Origin: JBBRBB01 sp038206235
Lineage (GTDB): Bacteria > Bacteroidota > Bacteroidia > Chitinophagales > Chitinophagaceae
Assembly: GCA_038206235.1 (NCBI GenBank)
Contig: JBBRBB010000001.1
Span: forward strand, 223,886 to 287,885
Direction: 5' to 3'
Length of the DNA: 64,000 nt
Under the pieces are notes generated by a model. That model was not told where the DNA came from, did no database searches, and was given only the letters and a program-made list of their open reading frames with translations. Made by a program: the position numbers and the translations under genes. This document shows, piece by piece, positions 8,887 through 16,685 of this stretch (within the stretch, counting starts at the first letter, position 1; each line of letters opens with the position of its first letter).

Positions 8887-10224
8887 ATGCCCTCCAAATA
8901 TTATTTCCTATTACTCACCTGCCTGTTTGCCTGCAGCAAATTAACTGCACAATCTCTTTATAACTTTAAATACAATTACCTTGACGACAATGGTAACAAA
9001 GAGTACTACAATGCCTTTATGGTAAGGTATGATGATGGCACCGGCTTTATACGGGTAAGCTATATTGATAGTGTCACCGGTGAAAAATATTTGGTGAATA
9101 TGGACATGGAAGAAAGCTATGAGGTAAATGATATGGCCGGAGCGGCTGACAGCAGCATTTTATATTTTGAGGGAATTGACTCCAAAGTAATTATGGGCGA
9201 TACCACCTATGGTTACGACCCTGATATTTTCGTATTTCAAAACCAGGAAAATTCTGAATATTATGAACCTTTAAAAGTGCTGAGTGTTTCTGATGATGGC
9301 TCTATGGTGGAAGGTGAGTTTACAGAATCAAAACTGCTAACACAGGAAGACCTTACCGAAGAATTTGTTTTACAGTTTTTTTCTGAGGATGAAGAATTTT
9401 ATCAGAATCTTTTCAATACTACCGTAAGAACATTAACATCAGAAGAGAAGCAGGCAAAATTGCACCTGCTGATAGTTGCCAATACAAAAGACGTTGATAT
9501 AGGCAGCACCTGTGTTCTTGACAAAGACAGAACCTTAAAAACGTTTTCAGACCTTGCTGACCTTCTTAGCATAACGCTGGATGCAAAAACTATTTTTGGT
9601 GATGATTACAATAAAAAAAATGTGGAGGATGCTGTTGCATCTCTCAATCCTTCACCACGTGATATTGTAGTATTTTATTATTCCGGTCACGGTTTCAGCA
9701 TGAATGACGGACACCAGTTTCCTTATATCGAACTCCGGGCAAAAAGCTTTCAAAGCCTGAAAGATAATTCTCTCAACATAGAAGACATTTATAACATTAT
9801 TGCAAAGAAAGGAGCAAGAGTAAATCTTGTGATAAGCGATTGCTGCAATTCAGACCCCAATGCAGGAACCGCCATCAGTGGTGATTTTGCACAAACAAGA
9901 AGCTCTTCTATTGAATGGAGCTTACAAAACTGCCAGCAGCTTTTTATACCTCCCCTGCGGGTATCTATATTAATGACGGCAGCTCAAAAGGGGGAATTGT
10001 CGGCAGGGAACAATAATTTTGGCGGTTTCTTTACCTACAACTTCAGGGCATCGCTGGTAAATTTTTTAAGCCCTGTACACCAGTTTACAGGAGTATCGTG
10101 GGATAATTTAATTGAGGAGGCCAAAGCACAAACCATTGCCAAAGCCGATCATACCTGGTGCAGTATGCCTGATGGAGGAAAAGCAAAATGTGTACAGCAT
10201 CCAGCGTATGTAATACAACATTGA
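8887..10224 (+). CDS. Secreted caspase-family (C14, metacaspase-like) protein
   Basis: This 445-residue protein begins with a signal peptide (MPSKYYFLLLTCLFACSKLTAQ). The ATG at 8887 was chosen because the upstream extension is not signal-like. The N-terminal ~190 residues have no recognised domain. The C-terminal ~250 residues form a caspase-like peptidase. The catalytic His268 lies in FYYSGHGFS. The Cys lies in ISDCCNS, most likely Cys320 by alignment to the metacaspase DSCHSG box. HLLIVANTKD, the first strand of the p20 fold, precedes them. The export signal places it in the periplasm or outside the cell, unlike most caspase-like proteins of bacterial immune systems. The substrate is unknown. 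Confidence 0.8.
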   Translation: MPSKYYFLLLTCLFACSKLTAQSLYNFKYNYLDDNGNKEYYNAFMVRYDDGTGFIRVSYIDSVTGEKYLVNMDMEESYEVNDMAGAADSSILYFEGIDSKVIMGDTTYGYDPDIFVFQNQENSEYYEPLKVLSVSDDGSMVEGEFTESKLLTQEDLTEEFVLQFFSEDEEFYQNLFNTTVRTLTSEEKQAKLHLLIVANTKDVDIGSTCVLDKDRTLKTFSDLADLLSITLDAKTIFGDDYNKKNVEDAVASLNPSPRDIVVFYYSGHGFSMNDGHQFPYIELRAKSFQSLKDNSLNIEDIYNIIAKKGARVNLVISDCCNSDPNAGTAISGDFAQTRSSSIEWSLQNCQQLFIPPLRVSILMTAAQKGELSAGNNNFGGFFTYNFRASLVNFLSPVHQFTGVSWDNLIEEAKAQTIAKADHTWCSMPDGGKAKCVQHPAYVIQH

Positions 10225-10243
10225 GATGATCTTTTAATTAAAT

Positions 10244-10294
10244 TATTATTCTGTTACAGGCGTACCGTCTTCTTTAAAGCGACCTCTTTTTGTT
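10244..10294 (-). pseudogene. Relic of the 3' end of a PepSY-like gene
   Basis: About 50 bases closely match, with a few substitutions and one missing G, the 3' end of the gene at 12728-13213 (the part coding for KKAVAFKEDGTPVTE and the stop). The missing base breaks the frame and no start exists. This is a fragment left by duplication or recombination. Confidence 0.55.
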
Positions 10295-10339
10295 CGTGAA
10301 TTTAATTAGACTCAACATTATTACTATATGTATCAGAAA

Positions 10340-11137
10340 CTATGCAGGAGTCTTAATCACATCTTTTTTTGTTATTGTCAGGTATATAACAGTAGACAAG
10401 ATTGCAATAAGGAAAATTGCGCTTGTTATTACAGTACCTAATCCCAAACCGCCATCGCTATGAGATTGCGAAAGCTCGTCACCGATAGAGGCGCCAAGTG
10501 GGCGGGTTAAAATGTATGCTATCCAGAAAGTAAGAACCGGGTTAAGTTTGAAAAGCCGATGAGCAACGTAGACGATTGCAATTAATCCGGCAAATATGCC
10601 TGCTGACAGCAAGTACCCTACCTTAAGGGTCTCTGCCAGGAGGTCTCCAGCGGCAGTCCCCAATGCGAAAGTAAATAGGATTGCGAGCCAATAAAAAGCT
10701 TCCCTGCGTATGGTATTTATTTTGTGTACTGATAAAGTTTTCTCGGTTGCATACCATATCGCAAAAGTTATTGCTAATGCTGCGGCAAACACAGCAGTCG
10801 TTATTTCAAGAGACACACCTAAATTATCTGTTAGATTATCAGTAATTAATGTGCCTACAACACTGATCAAAACAACGGCAAGCCAATAGATTCCAGGTAC
10901 GTACTTATTTGTCTTGAATTGAAAGAAGAGAGTAATGATAAGCAGAATACCCATCACAACAGATGTACCAGTGAGTCCTAAGTTCAGATTTTCGTTTAGA
11001 AAGTCTGCCGCAGTCTCGCCAACAGTTGTGCATAAGATTTTAATAATCCAAAAATAGAGAGTGATTTCCGGTACTTTGTTTAAGATTTGTCTCCCTGCTT
11101 TTAATATACCGCTTTGTTGTATGTTTTTTGTGTTCAT
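10340..11137 (-). CDS. DUF347 (COG4705) multi-pass membrane protein
   Basis: This 265-residue protein is almost entirely hydrophobic, with about eight transmembrane segments. It has four internal repeats, each with a Thr/Gly-rich first helix: IKILCTTVGETAADFL, VLISVVGTLITDNL, ILFTFALGTAAGDLLAETL and ILTRPLGASIGDELS. The repeated Gly-x-x-x-x-Asp pattern matches the DUF347 repeat. The function of the family is not established. The start MNTKNIQQSG was preferred over a longer frame whose first 41 residues look non-coding. It follows the MlaE-like gene by 71 bases on the same strand and may be cotranscribed with it. Confidence 0.8.
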   Translation of the reverse strand: MNTKNIQQSGILKAGRQILNKVPEITLYFWIIKILCTTVGETAADFLNENLNLGLTGTSVVMGILLIITLFFQFKTNKYVPGIYWLAVVLISVVGTLITDNLTDNLGVSLEITTAVFAAALAITFAIWYATEKTLSVHKINTIRREAFYWLAILFTFALGTAAGDLLAETLKVGYLLSAGIFAGLIAIVYVAHRLFKLNPVLTFWIAYILTRPLGASIGDELSQSHSDGGLGLGTVITSAIFLIAILSTVIYLTITKKDVIKTPA

Positions 11138-11208
11138 ATATAAAGTATGTTTAACAGAATTTATTTGAATTAATTGATAGGCACGGTTCGCACGGAAATC
11201 ATTACTCA

Positions 11209-11949
11209 TTATAGTAACAGCGCTGCAAGTAAATAATCTCCAAGCAATATCATAACACAACTTACCACAACTGCTGTTGTGCTTGCACGTCCTATCTCAA
11301 GTGCACCACCTTGCACATGATAGCCATAATAAGCCGGAACGCTCGATATAATAAATGCAAACGTATATGCTTTGGATAAGGCAAAGGTGATATTATATAA
11401 ATTAAGTTTATTTCGTAAGCCAATGTCGAAAATATTTTTTGCTATAATGCCAGACAGGTCACCTGCTTCCCGCCCACCCCATATAGCGAGCACTATGGAA
11501 ATTACAACAAGACACGGAACAACCAGTAAGGCACTAAGTATTTTTGGCATAATGAGATAACTGCGGGTATTGATGCCCATAATTTCGAGTGCATCAATTT
11601 GTTCTGTTATGCGCATGTTTCCCAATTCACTTGCAATTTTACTTCCTACAACACCAGCCAGAACAATACTTACAACCGTTGGAGATAATTCAAGTATAAC
11701 GCTATCTCTCACCACCTGCGCAATCGTGGGAGCAGATACAAGAGGACTTATTAATTGATAAGCTGTTTGCACTGTAGTTACAGCACCGAGAAATAATGAT
11801 ATTATAACAACTATGGGTAAAGAACGAATGCCTATTTCAACACATTGATGCATGAATTCTTTCCAGTACATGTTGAAATTTTCAGGAAGAGAGAACATGC
11901 CTTTTAGCATGAGCAGATATTTTCCAATGTGGTTCAATAATCTTGTCAT
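11209..11949 (-). CDS. MlaE-family ABC transporter permease
   Basis: This 246-residue protein belongs to the MlaE permease family (PF02405). It has an N-terminal helix, five or six transmembrane segments, and the conserved MRITEQIDALEIMGINTRSYLIMPKILS block that contacts the ATPase. In the Mla system the permease pairs with MlaF (ATPase) and MlaD (lipid-binding MCE protein) to move phospholipids between the inner and outer membranes. No MlaF or MlaD gene is adjacent; the next gene downstream is a DUF347 protein. A perfect CCAACC-N16-CATCT element and a terminator-like hairpin both lie upstream, within 115 bases. Confidence 0.85.
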   Translation of the reverse strand: MTRLLNHIGKYLLMLKGMFSLPENFNMYWKEFMHQCVEIGIRSLPIVVIISLFLGAVTTVQTAYQLISPLVSAPTIAQVVRDSVILELSPTVVSIVLAGVVGSKIASELGNMRITEQIDALEIMGINTRSYLIMPKILSALLVVPCLVVISIVLAIWGGREAGDLSGIIAKNIFDIGLRNKLNLYNITFALSKAYTFAFIISSVPAYYGYHVQGGALEIGRASTTAVVVSCVMILLGDYLLAALLL

Positions 11950-11973
11950 GCATTTTGGTATTAACTATTGGGA

Positions 11974-12002
11974 AAAAAGCCCGGCAGAGTAAATCCGGGC
12001 TT
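11974..12002 (-). terminator. Terminator-like hairpin in the 5' leader of the MlaE-like gene
   Basis: Reading the minus strand, AAGCCCGG, a 10-base loop and CCGGGCTT are followed by a run of T. The hairpin ends about 25 bases before the MlaE-like start codon and lies downstream of the promoter-like element at 12038-12064. It could attenuate that transcript, or stop readthrough from further upstream. Confidence 0.55.
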
Positions 12003-12037
12003 CAACTCAAAACTACTAATAAGAAAACTATTTTTGT

Positions 12038-12064
12038 AGATGCTTATGTTATTATAAAGGTTGG
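12038..12064 (-). promoter_or_regulatory. CCAACC-N16-CATCT promoter-like element upstream of the MlaE-like gene
   Basis: On the minus strand CCAACC (12064-12059) is followed after exactly 16 bases by CATCT (12042-12038). A transcript starting some 7-10 bases further on would have a leader of about 80 bases before the MlaE-like gene. It lies back to back with the plus-strand copy at 12125. Confidence 0.65.
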
Positions 12065-12124
12065 GTTTATTATAGAATATTTAATTCATTACACTAATTA
12101 TTAATTAAGAATGTTATTTTCCGC

Positions 12125-12151
12125 CCAACCATGGTTTTACTTTCTGCATCT
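12125..12151 (+). promoter_or_regulatory. CCAACC-N16-CATCT promoter-like element upstream of the 12200 lipoprotein gene
   Basis: CCAACC at 12125-12130, 16 bases, then CATCT at 12147-12151 followed by TATA. The start codon of the PepSY-like lipoprotein is 48 bases downstream. Confidence 0.65.
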
Positions 12152-12199
12152 TATACATGCGTTTAAAATTTTTTTCTTCATTACTTTAAATATTTGATT

Positions 12200-12562
12200 A
12201 TGAAAAAACAACTTTTCCTGCTTGCTGCATTAATCATATTTTTTGCATGCAACAAAAAAAATGAAACTGCCGAACAAAAGAACTTATGCCCGGTGGTTGC
12301 TAAAGACGCTGTGCCTTCAGTTGTTCAAGCATCTTTTACCGGCAAATATCCATCTGAGAGTGTGATTGCCTGGTATAATAAAGACAATATAGGTTATTGT
12401 GCAGCTTTTCTAAAAGGTGGACCAACTGAAACAATTGCTCAATTTGATAACAGCGGAAATTTTATTTCAGAAGAAACAAATCTAAATCAACAGGGCAATT
12501 TTCAGGATTCAACAGGTGGCAAGGTTGAGGGTTGCGAATGTGAGTTTCCTGAACATGAATAA
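12200..12562 (+). CDS. Small PepSY-like lipoprotein
   Basis: The 120-residue product has a lipoprotein signal peptide with the lipobox IIFFAC (Cys18). The rest is one small domain, VPSVVQASFTGKYPSESVIAWYNKD followed by CAAFLKGG and IAQFDNSGNFISEET. This matches the pattern of the BLIP/PepSY-like putative beta-lactamase-inhibitor-like domain of Bacteroidota (a helix with F-x-x-K-(Y/F)-P, then strands). Related proteins are encoded at 12728-13213 and 16251-16685. The C-terminus is Cys- and Glu-rich (EGCECEFPEHE). The start was set at the ATG at 12200. It is likely periplasmic and membrane-anchored, with unknown function. Confidence 0.75.
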   Translation: MKKQLFLLAALIIFFACNKKNETAEQKNLCPVVAKDAVPSVVQASFTGKYPSESVIAWYNKDNIGYCAAFLKGGPTETIAQFDNSGNFISEETNLNQQGNFQDSTGGKVEGCECEFPEHE

Positions 12563-12608
12563 ACAGGCATGGCTCACAAATATTTAGCCGCTAACGTTTA
12601 GAGGAAAA

Positions 12609-12643
12609 TAACAGCCGGATGATTGATTATATCCGGCTGTTTA
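12609..12643. terminator. Hairpin between convergent genes, probable bidirectional terminator
   Basis: A perfect 10-base stem (acagccggat with atccggctgt) surrounds a 10-base loop. It is flanked by A-rich sequence on the left and TTTAAA on the right, and lies between the convergent genes ending at 12562 and 12728. Confidence 0.6.
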
Positions 12644-12727
12644 AATAGCTCCTTATTATAAACACTACTCGACTTTTTATTCCGGTACTTTTGTTTCCTC
12701 AAGTTTCAGTCAAACTTTTTAAAGTTA

Positions 12728-13213
12728 TTATTCGGTAACAGGTGTACCATCTTCTTTAAAGGCGACCGCTTTTTTATCATTTCCATTTTTCAAATCGGCT
12801 TCATAAATGGTTCCGTTCTTTGCTGTTTCAGTTTTATCAGCTTCTGTAATTGTCCATCCTCCATAATTTTTATCAATAGCATCTTTAACGGCTTTCGGTA
12901 AATCGGCTTCTTTAATTTGAGCTTCGGTTTCCAGCCAGGCGCCCTCAGCAGAAAAGTTAGCTGATTCATCCGTGCCGTTTAAATTGAATTCCGCTTCCCA
13001 TTCAGTGGCATTTTCTTTCCCCCATTTCACTTTAGTGGCATTGGGAAATTTGGCTGCAAAGCCTTTAGTTACGGCATCAGAAGGGTTATCGGAGTTTTTG
13101 TTTTCTGCTGAAGATGAACTGTCTGTTTTTTTATCAGCAGTTAAATTATTGCCTGAGTTTGAGCAGGAAGTAAACAGGATAATACCTGTAAAAAATAAAG
13201 CTACTTTTTTCAT
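12728..13213 (-). CDS. PepSY-like lipoprotein
   Basis: This 161-residue lipoprotein has the lipobox IILFTSC (Cys17) and a Ser/Asn/Lys-rich linker to about residue 48. It carries one PepSY-like domain starting KGFAAKFPNATKVKWGKENATEWEAEF. The domain continues with WLETEAQIKEADLPKAVKDAIDKNYGGW and ends in a strand pair that finishes the protein. It belongs to the same family as 12200-12562 and 16251-16685. A decayed copy of its last ~50 bases lies at 10244-10294, which points to duplication within the cluster. It is likely periplasmic, and its ligand is unknown. Confidence 0.8.
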   Translation of the reverse strand: MKKVALFFTGIILFTSCSNSGNNLTADKKTDSSSSAENKNSDNPSDAVTKGFAAKFPNATKVKWGKENATEWEAEFNLNGTDESANFSAEGAWLETEAQIKEADLPKAVKDAIDKNYGGWTITEADKTETAKNGTIYEADLKNGNDKKAVAFKEDGTPVTE

Positions 13214-13284
13214 TTATACATGTTTTGGTTAAGTTATGAAATATTACTCTACTAAAATTATTTAATTTAAAATGATTATAATGT

Positions 13285-14025
13285 CTAATCCAGAATTGTT
13301 GTTTTCTTTTGTAAAAGCTTTATCGTTACATAAATAATCAAGCTAAAGACCATTGCAAAAAAACAAAAATTAAAATCAAAAGCTATTCTTTTCAATGTAA
13401 CAGCCAAGCCTATTTCATTAAAAAGGAAGTATAATAAAAAAACTAAAAGCAGTCCTGTTTTTTCCTGCTTCAATACTCGTTTAATATTAAACTTATTGGT
13501 ATTTTTTTTTAATTTTTTGAAAGCGGGAATAAATGCAGGCGTTTCTTCTGTCCATTTCAAATAATCATTTCCAAACTTTCTTCTCAGGAATTGTTCTTCC
13601 GAAAACATGATTCTTTCATAATATACCCAATAGATAAAAATAAACGCTAACATGAACCATACATTTTGCGATAATAAACCAATGCCCAGCCACATTAAAA
13701 AATTACCTGCGTAAAGAGGGTGCCGCAGTAAAGAATATATTCCTGTTGTATTCAATTCATCAGCTATTTGTTCTTTGGTATTTCTGCCTGAAGTATTTTC
13801 AGATGAATAACCTACAGTATAAACTCTTATTGCAAAGCCTGATAAGGTAATTAGTAAACAGCAGTAAGTGTATAATACATTTTCTGCATTCTCCACATTT
13901 TCATGCAAGCCGGTTGCATGTTGTATATAGGCCAAAATGGCTAATGCAAGTATTGCTATGGGTAATACGCCTCTATACCGGAATAAAAAACTTCCCTGTA
14001 ATTCAAATTCTTCCTGCAAAGCCAT
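13285..14025 (-). CDS. Isoprenylcysteine carboxylmethyltransferase-like membrane methyltransferase
   Basis: This 246-residue multi-pass membrane protein contains NTTGIYSLLRHPLYAGNFLMWLG followed by YYERIMFSEEQFLRRKFGNDYLKW. That is the SAM-binding signature (RHP...Y-x-G-N and EE-x-L) of the ICMT/phospholipid methyltransferase superfamily. Bacterial members methylate lipids or are uncharacterised, so the substrate is not assigned. The C-terminal ~60 residues add two more hydrophobic segments. It sits in the same strand run as neighbouring envelope genes, 72 bases upstream of the PepSY-like lipoprotein gene at 12728-13213. Confidence 0.75.
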   Translation of the reverse strand: MALQEEFELQGSFLFRYRGVLPIAILALAILAYIQHATGLHENVENAENVLYTYCCLLITLSGFAIRVYTVGYSSENTSGRNTKEQIADELNTTGIYSLLRHPLYAGNFLMWLGIGLLSQNVWFMLAFIFIYWVYYERIMFSEEQFLRRKFGNDYLKWTEETPAFIPAFKKLKKNTNKFNIKRVLKQEKTGLLLVFLLYFLFNEIGLAVTLKRIAFDFNFCFFAMVFSLIIYVTIKLLQKKTTILD

Positions 14026-14128
14026 ACCTGTTACTTTGTTTTGCGAATACCGGTGAATGCAAATTTTTTTATACTCGAATTTTCAAATAAAAAACTTTAG
14101 CTGAAGCGAAAAAAAATGATGCTCTTTA

Positions 14129-14932
14129 TTATTGTGGCTGTACTTTTTTACCTCTTCCCCCAAAGGTCCACTCTATTCCCGGTCTGAATAGAAAGGCCTT
14201 ATTATTATCATAACTTATTCCAAGAGACAGAAGCAGTTCAGGCCTCACATATATCCCATAACCAATTGCGCCAACGGTTTCCCCCCCTGTAAGTTCCGGG
14301 CTAGTGGAAGTGACCGACCCTTCGGGGGCATCATGACCGCCAAAGGAAGAGGTGTTTCCATAAATTTCGCCAAACACAATATTCTTTTTATCAATCGAGA
14401 AGATAGTGCCCAGTGCGTAATTGAAAAGATTACTAACAATAACGCCCTGCGGTTTTCCAAGAAATGTATAGCTAAGATTTAAGCTTGTAAAAAATTTGCC
14501 CGTATGCTTACTTGCAATAAAGAAGGGTGTAAAATCTGTTTTTCCTGTTCCTATAAGTGTATCTTTTGTGGTAGGTAATTTCACTTCCGCCGAAAGTGAT
14601 ATTGACGGGCGGCTTTTTGTTTCTTTTAGTAACTGATAAAATAAAGTAAGCTCCAAATCACCAAGGCCTTTTGTTCCGTTGCCTAATTTCGGGCTTATGC
14701 TTGTATAGGAAACCGGCTCAACAAGAAATGTAAATCGCTTGGTTAATCCCAATTCAAAAGCAAAGGGTAAAGCGGTTTCTGTGCCTTCTTTAGAGGTTTG
14801 AAATTCCAACCCAACTCCAAGCTCTACCTGCCCTGGTAACAATGGCTTTGAGTCTTCTGTTTCTAAAACCTGCGCATGTAAATTGAAATTAATGCTGAGA
14901 AGCAGTGCAAAGCAAAATACTCTTGTTTTCAT
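14129..14932 (-). CDS. Outer-membrane beta-barrel transporter-like protein
   Basis: The 267-residue product has a signal peptide (MKTRVFCFALLLSINFNLHAQ) and alternating hydrophobic strands through to a C-terminal GIEWTFGGRG strand. The LLPGQVELGVGLEFQTSKEGTE opening and SISLSAEVKLPTTKD segment resemble the outer-membrane transporter family PF13557. The start MKTRVF was preferred over an upstream in-frame Met because it gives a clean signal peptide. A CCAACC-N16-CATCT element lies about 100 bases upstream. Cargo is unknown. Confidence 0.7.
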   Translation of the reverse strand: MKTRVFCFALLLSINFNLHAQVLETEDSKPLLPGQVELGVGLEFQTSKEGTETALPFAFELGLTKRFTFLVEPVSYTSISPKLGNGTKGLGDLELTLFYQLLKETKSRPSISLSAEVKLPTTKDTLIGTGKTDFTPFFIASKHTGKFFTSLNLSYTFLGKPQGVIVSNLFNYALGTIFSIDKKNIVFGEIYGNTSSFGGHDAPEGSVTSTSPELTGGETVGAIGYGIYVRPELLLSLGISYDNNKAFLFRPGIEWTFGGRGKKVQPQ

Positions 14933-15313
14933 GTTGATATTTTTAAAAGTTATTGATATCTTCTTGCTGGAGAGCATGACAATTTTAAACCCTCGTTTAA
15001 AATTTTTTCAGAATATAAAGAATAGTGCACTATAAAGATGAAGTAAGCGAAGGTTTGGTTGGGCAGTATAAAAAAAATATTAGAAAGTGATAAATATTCA
15101 GTTTGAAATCAAACTGTAAAATTTCTAAAAAGTATAAGTTAGTTCTGGTAAAAACTGCCCGTGTGTATATTGAATGTTGAAAGAAACCATACTTGTTTTT
15201 GTGGTTGCGCTTTTTATTTCACTTTTAGTTTGATAATAAGAACCTTTTTTAAAAGAAATGATTTTTATTTTGCAATCTCTTTAAAAAAATTTTGAGACCT
15301 ATGGCTTTACAAA
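14933..15313. other. Intergenic region holding a promoter-like element
   Basis: About 380 bases without a gene separate the barrel protein start from the stop of the secreted protein at 15314. The only clear signal is the minus-strand CCAACC-N16-CATCT element at 15036-15062. The rest is AT-rich, with no ORF or strong hairpin that I could see. Confidence 0.5.
15036..15062 (-). promoter_or_regulatory. CCAACC-N16-CATCT promoter-like element upstream of the barrel protein
   Basis: On the minus strand CCAACC (15062-15057) is followed after exactly 16 bases by CATCT (15040-15036) and then TTATAG. The barrel protein start codon lies 104 bases downstream. Confidence 0.65.
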
Positions 15314-16006
15314 TCAATATTTAATAAGCAGCGCAGTTTCGTCCTGAATTAATCCAACTCCCGGTGCATACGTTTTGTATTCTCTTTCGCCGGGTTCAAT
15401 AGGAGTAGTTTCTTCTGTTTTCATGCAGTTCTTAAAATTTCCTGCAGGAGTATTTATCGTTTCAGCAAGGCTTATAATTTCTATTCTGTTCATGGCAACG
15501 TCCGGCGCAATTTCCTGGTAGAATCTTGCCCCTAAAAAAGGAAGACCCGGAACATCTACTCCCGCCTTATTTTTTCCTTCGGCTTTCCATGCCCCTTCAT
15601 GATCTACTATTTTACCATCTTTATAAATGTCAACTTCTTCCCCAAAATAATAAACGCTGCTGGTCTCTTTACAGAAAGCAAAAAAGTTTCGGGAAATCTC
15701 AATCCTATTTCCATTTAGTGATTCATCTTCTACCACTAACCTCGTTTCTATATTTCCTATTTTGCGGGTTTCATTAGTTACAGTAATTACCAAACGCACT
15801 TTGTCTTTTCCATCCATGCCTTCATATACCATCTCGTAACCAGGTTTAAGAATGCAAAAGGTATTTCGCCCTGATGTAAGAAAAGTGCAATTGTTCTGCA
15901 TAAGCGATTCAGTGAATGGCTTTGGATTGTCGGTACTTGGCTGCTGCGCAACTGCGTGGAATGTTGCTGACAAAAGAAGCAGGCAAGGCAAATTGATTTT
16001 TTTCAT
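15314..16006 (-). CDS. Secreted protein, distant paralogue of the HIDPSDFVKG lipoprotein family
   Basis: This 230-residue protein has a Sec signal peptide ending AVAQ and no lipobox. The domain resembles the lipoproteins at 4812 and 22292. Shared features are an opening that sets up the first strand (LTSGRNTFCILKPGYEMVYEGMDG), VYYFGEEVDIYKDGK, AGVDVPGLPFLGARFYQE, and EYKTYAPGVGLIQDE near the end. Its conserved KTEETTPIEPGEREY segment matches VTEEYTRLEPDVLEY and VTEETTRLDPGVIEN in the other two. The role is unknown. A perfect CCAACC-N16-CATCT element lies 120 bases upstream. Confidence 0.75.
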   Translation of the reverse strand: MKKINLPCLLLLSATFHAVAQQPSTDNPKPFTESLMQNNCTFLTSGRNTFCILKPGYEMVYEGMDGKDKVRLVITVTNETRKIGNIETRLVVEDESLNGNRIEISRNFFAFCKETSSVYYFGEEVDIYKDGKIVDHEGAWKAEGKNKAGVDVPGLPFLGARFYQEIAPDVAMNRIEIISLAETINTPAGNFKNCMKTEETTPIEPGEREYKTYAPGVGLIQDETALLIKY

Positions 16007-16125
16007 GTGATTTATTTTTTGTTTAAAAATTTTTATTAAGAACCCTGATTTTTATGCATCAAACTGATCAAAACTTTTTCCCCGCAAATCAGCTATGCAA
16101 TTTCCGGCTGGCTTAGTGCTTATAT

Positions 16126-16152
16126 AGATGAAGTATGTGAACAAAAGGTTGG
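16126..16152 (-). promoter_or_regulatory. CCAACC-N16-CATCT promoter-like element upstream of the 15314 gene
   Basis: On the minus strand CCAACC (16152-16147), exactly 16 bases, then CATCT (16130-16126) and ATATA. The start codon of the secreted protein is 120 bases downstream. Confidence 0.65.
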
Positions 16153-16192
16153 TTTAAAAAAAATTATTCTTTCAATCATCTTTTAAAAAATA

Positions 16193-16222
16193 AAAAAGCC
16201 CATGCTTTAAGCACAGGCTTTA
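16193..16222 (-). terminator. Rho-independent terminator after the 16251 gene
   Basis: On the minus strand AAGCCTGTGCTT and its near-complement CATGGGCTT form a stem followed by a long T run. It lies just past the stop codon at 16251. Confidence 0.65.
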
Positions 16223-16250
16223 CATAGTCTTTATAATGCAATCCCGGTAA

Positions 16251-16685
16251 TTAATCCTTATCTTCCTTATCTTTCATTTCCATTTCTTCTTTCACGAAAT
16301 TTCCTTTTGCATCAAATACAAGATCCATTTCTTTTACTTCAGCTTCATACATTTTTTCACCATTGGGTTTTGTAATCATTGCAGCTTCTTTAATTTCTTC
16401 TCCCTTGTAATGATCCTGAACATAGGATGTAATTGATGCAGGTAATTCATTCACTGCAACATCCATTTCTGTTTCTTCAAGACCACCATTGGCATCAAAG
16501 GTTGCAGACATTTGTTTGCCGTCTTTTGTAAAGTTGGCCTCAAATTTACCGTTTTCATTGTCCCAGCTTTTTACACTAATGCCGGGAAAGGCTTTTGCAA
16601 ATGCAGATTCTACCGCGGGATTTGCTTTCTGTGCCATAGCACCTGTTGCAATTATCATAGTAATTGCGAATAATAAACTCTTCAT
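16251..16685 (-). CDS. Secreted PepSY-like protein
   Basis: This 144-residue protein has a signal peptide (MKSLLFAITMIIATGAMA) with no lipobox. It carries one domain of the same pattern as its neighbours: ESAFAKAFPGISVKSWDNENGKFEANF, then SATFDANGGLEETEMDVAVNELPASITSYVQDHYKGE and MYEAEVKEMDLVFDAKGNF. The tail is strongly acidic and basic (EEMEMKDKEDKD). Proteins of this small PepSY/BLIP-like family are exported and often linked to envelope stress. It has its own terminator but no CCAACC-N16-CATCT element upstream that I could find. Confidence 0.8.
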   Translation of the reverse strand: MKSLLFAITMIIATGAMAQKANPAVESAFAKAFPGISVKSWDNENGKFEANFTKDGKQMSATFDANGGLEETEMDVAVNELPASITSYVQDHYKGEEIKEAAMITKPNGEKMYEAEVKEMDLVFDAKGNFVKEEMEMKDKEDKD

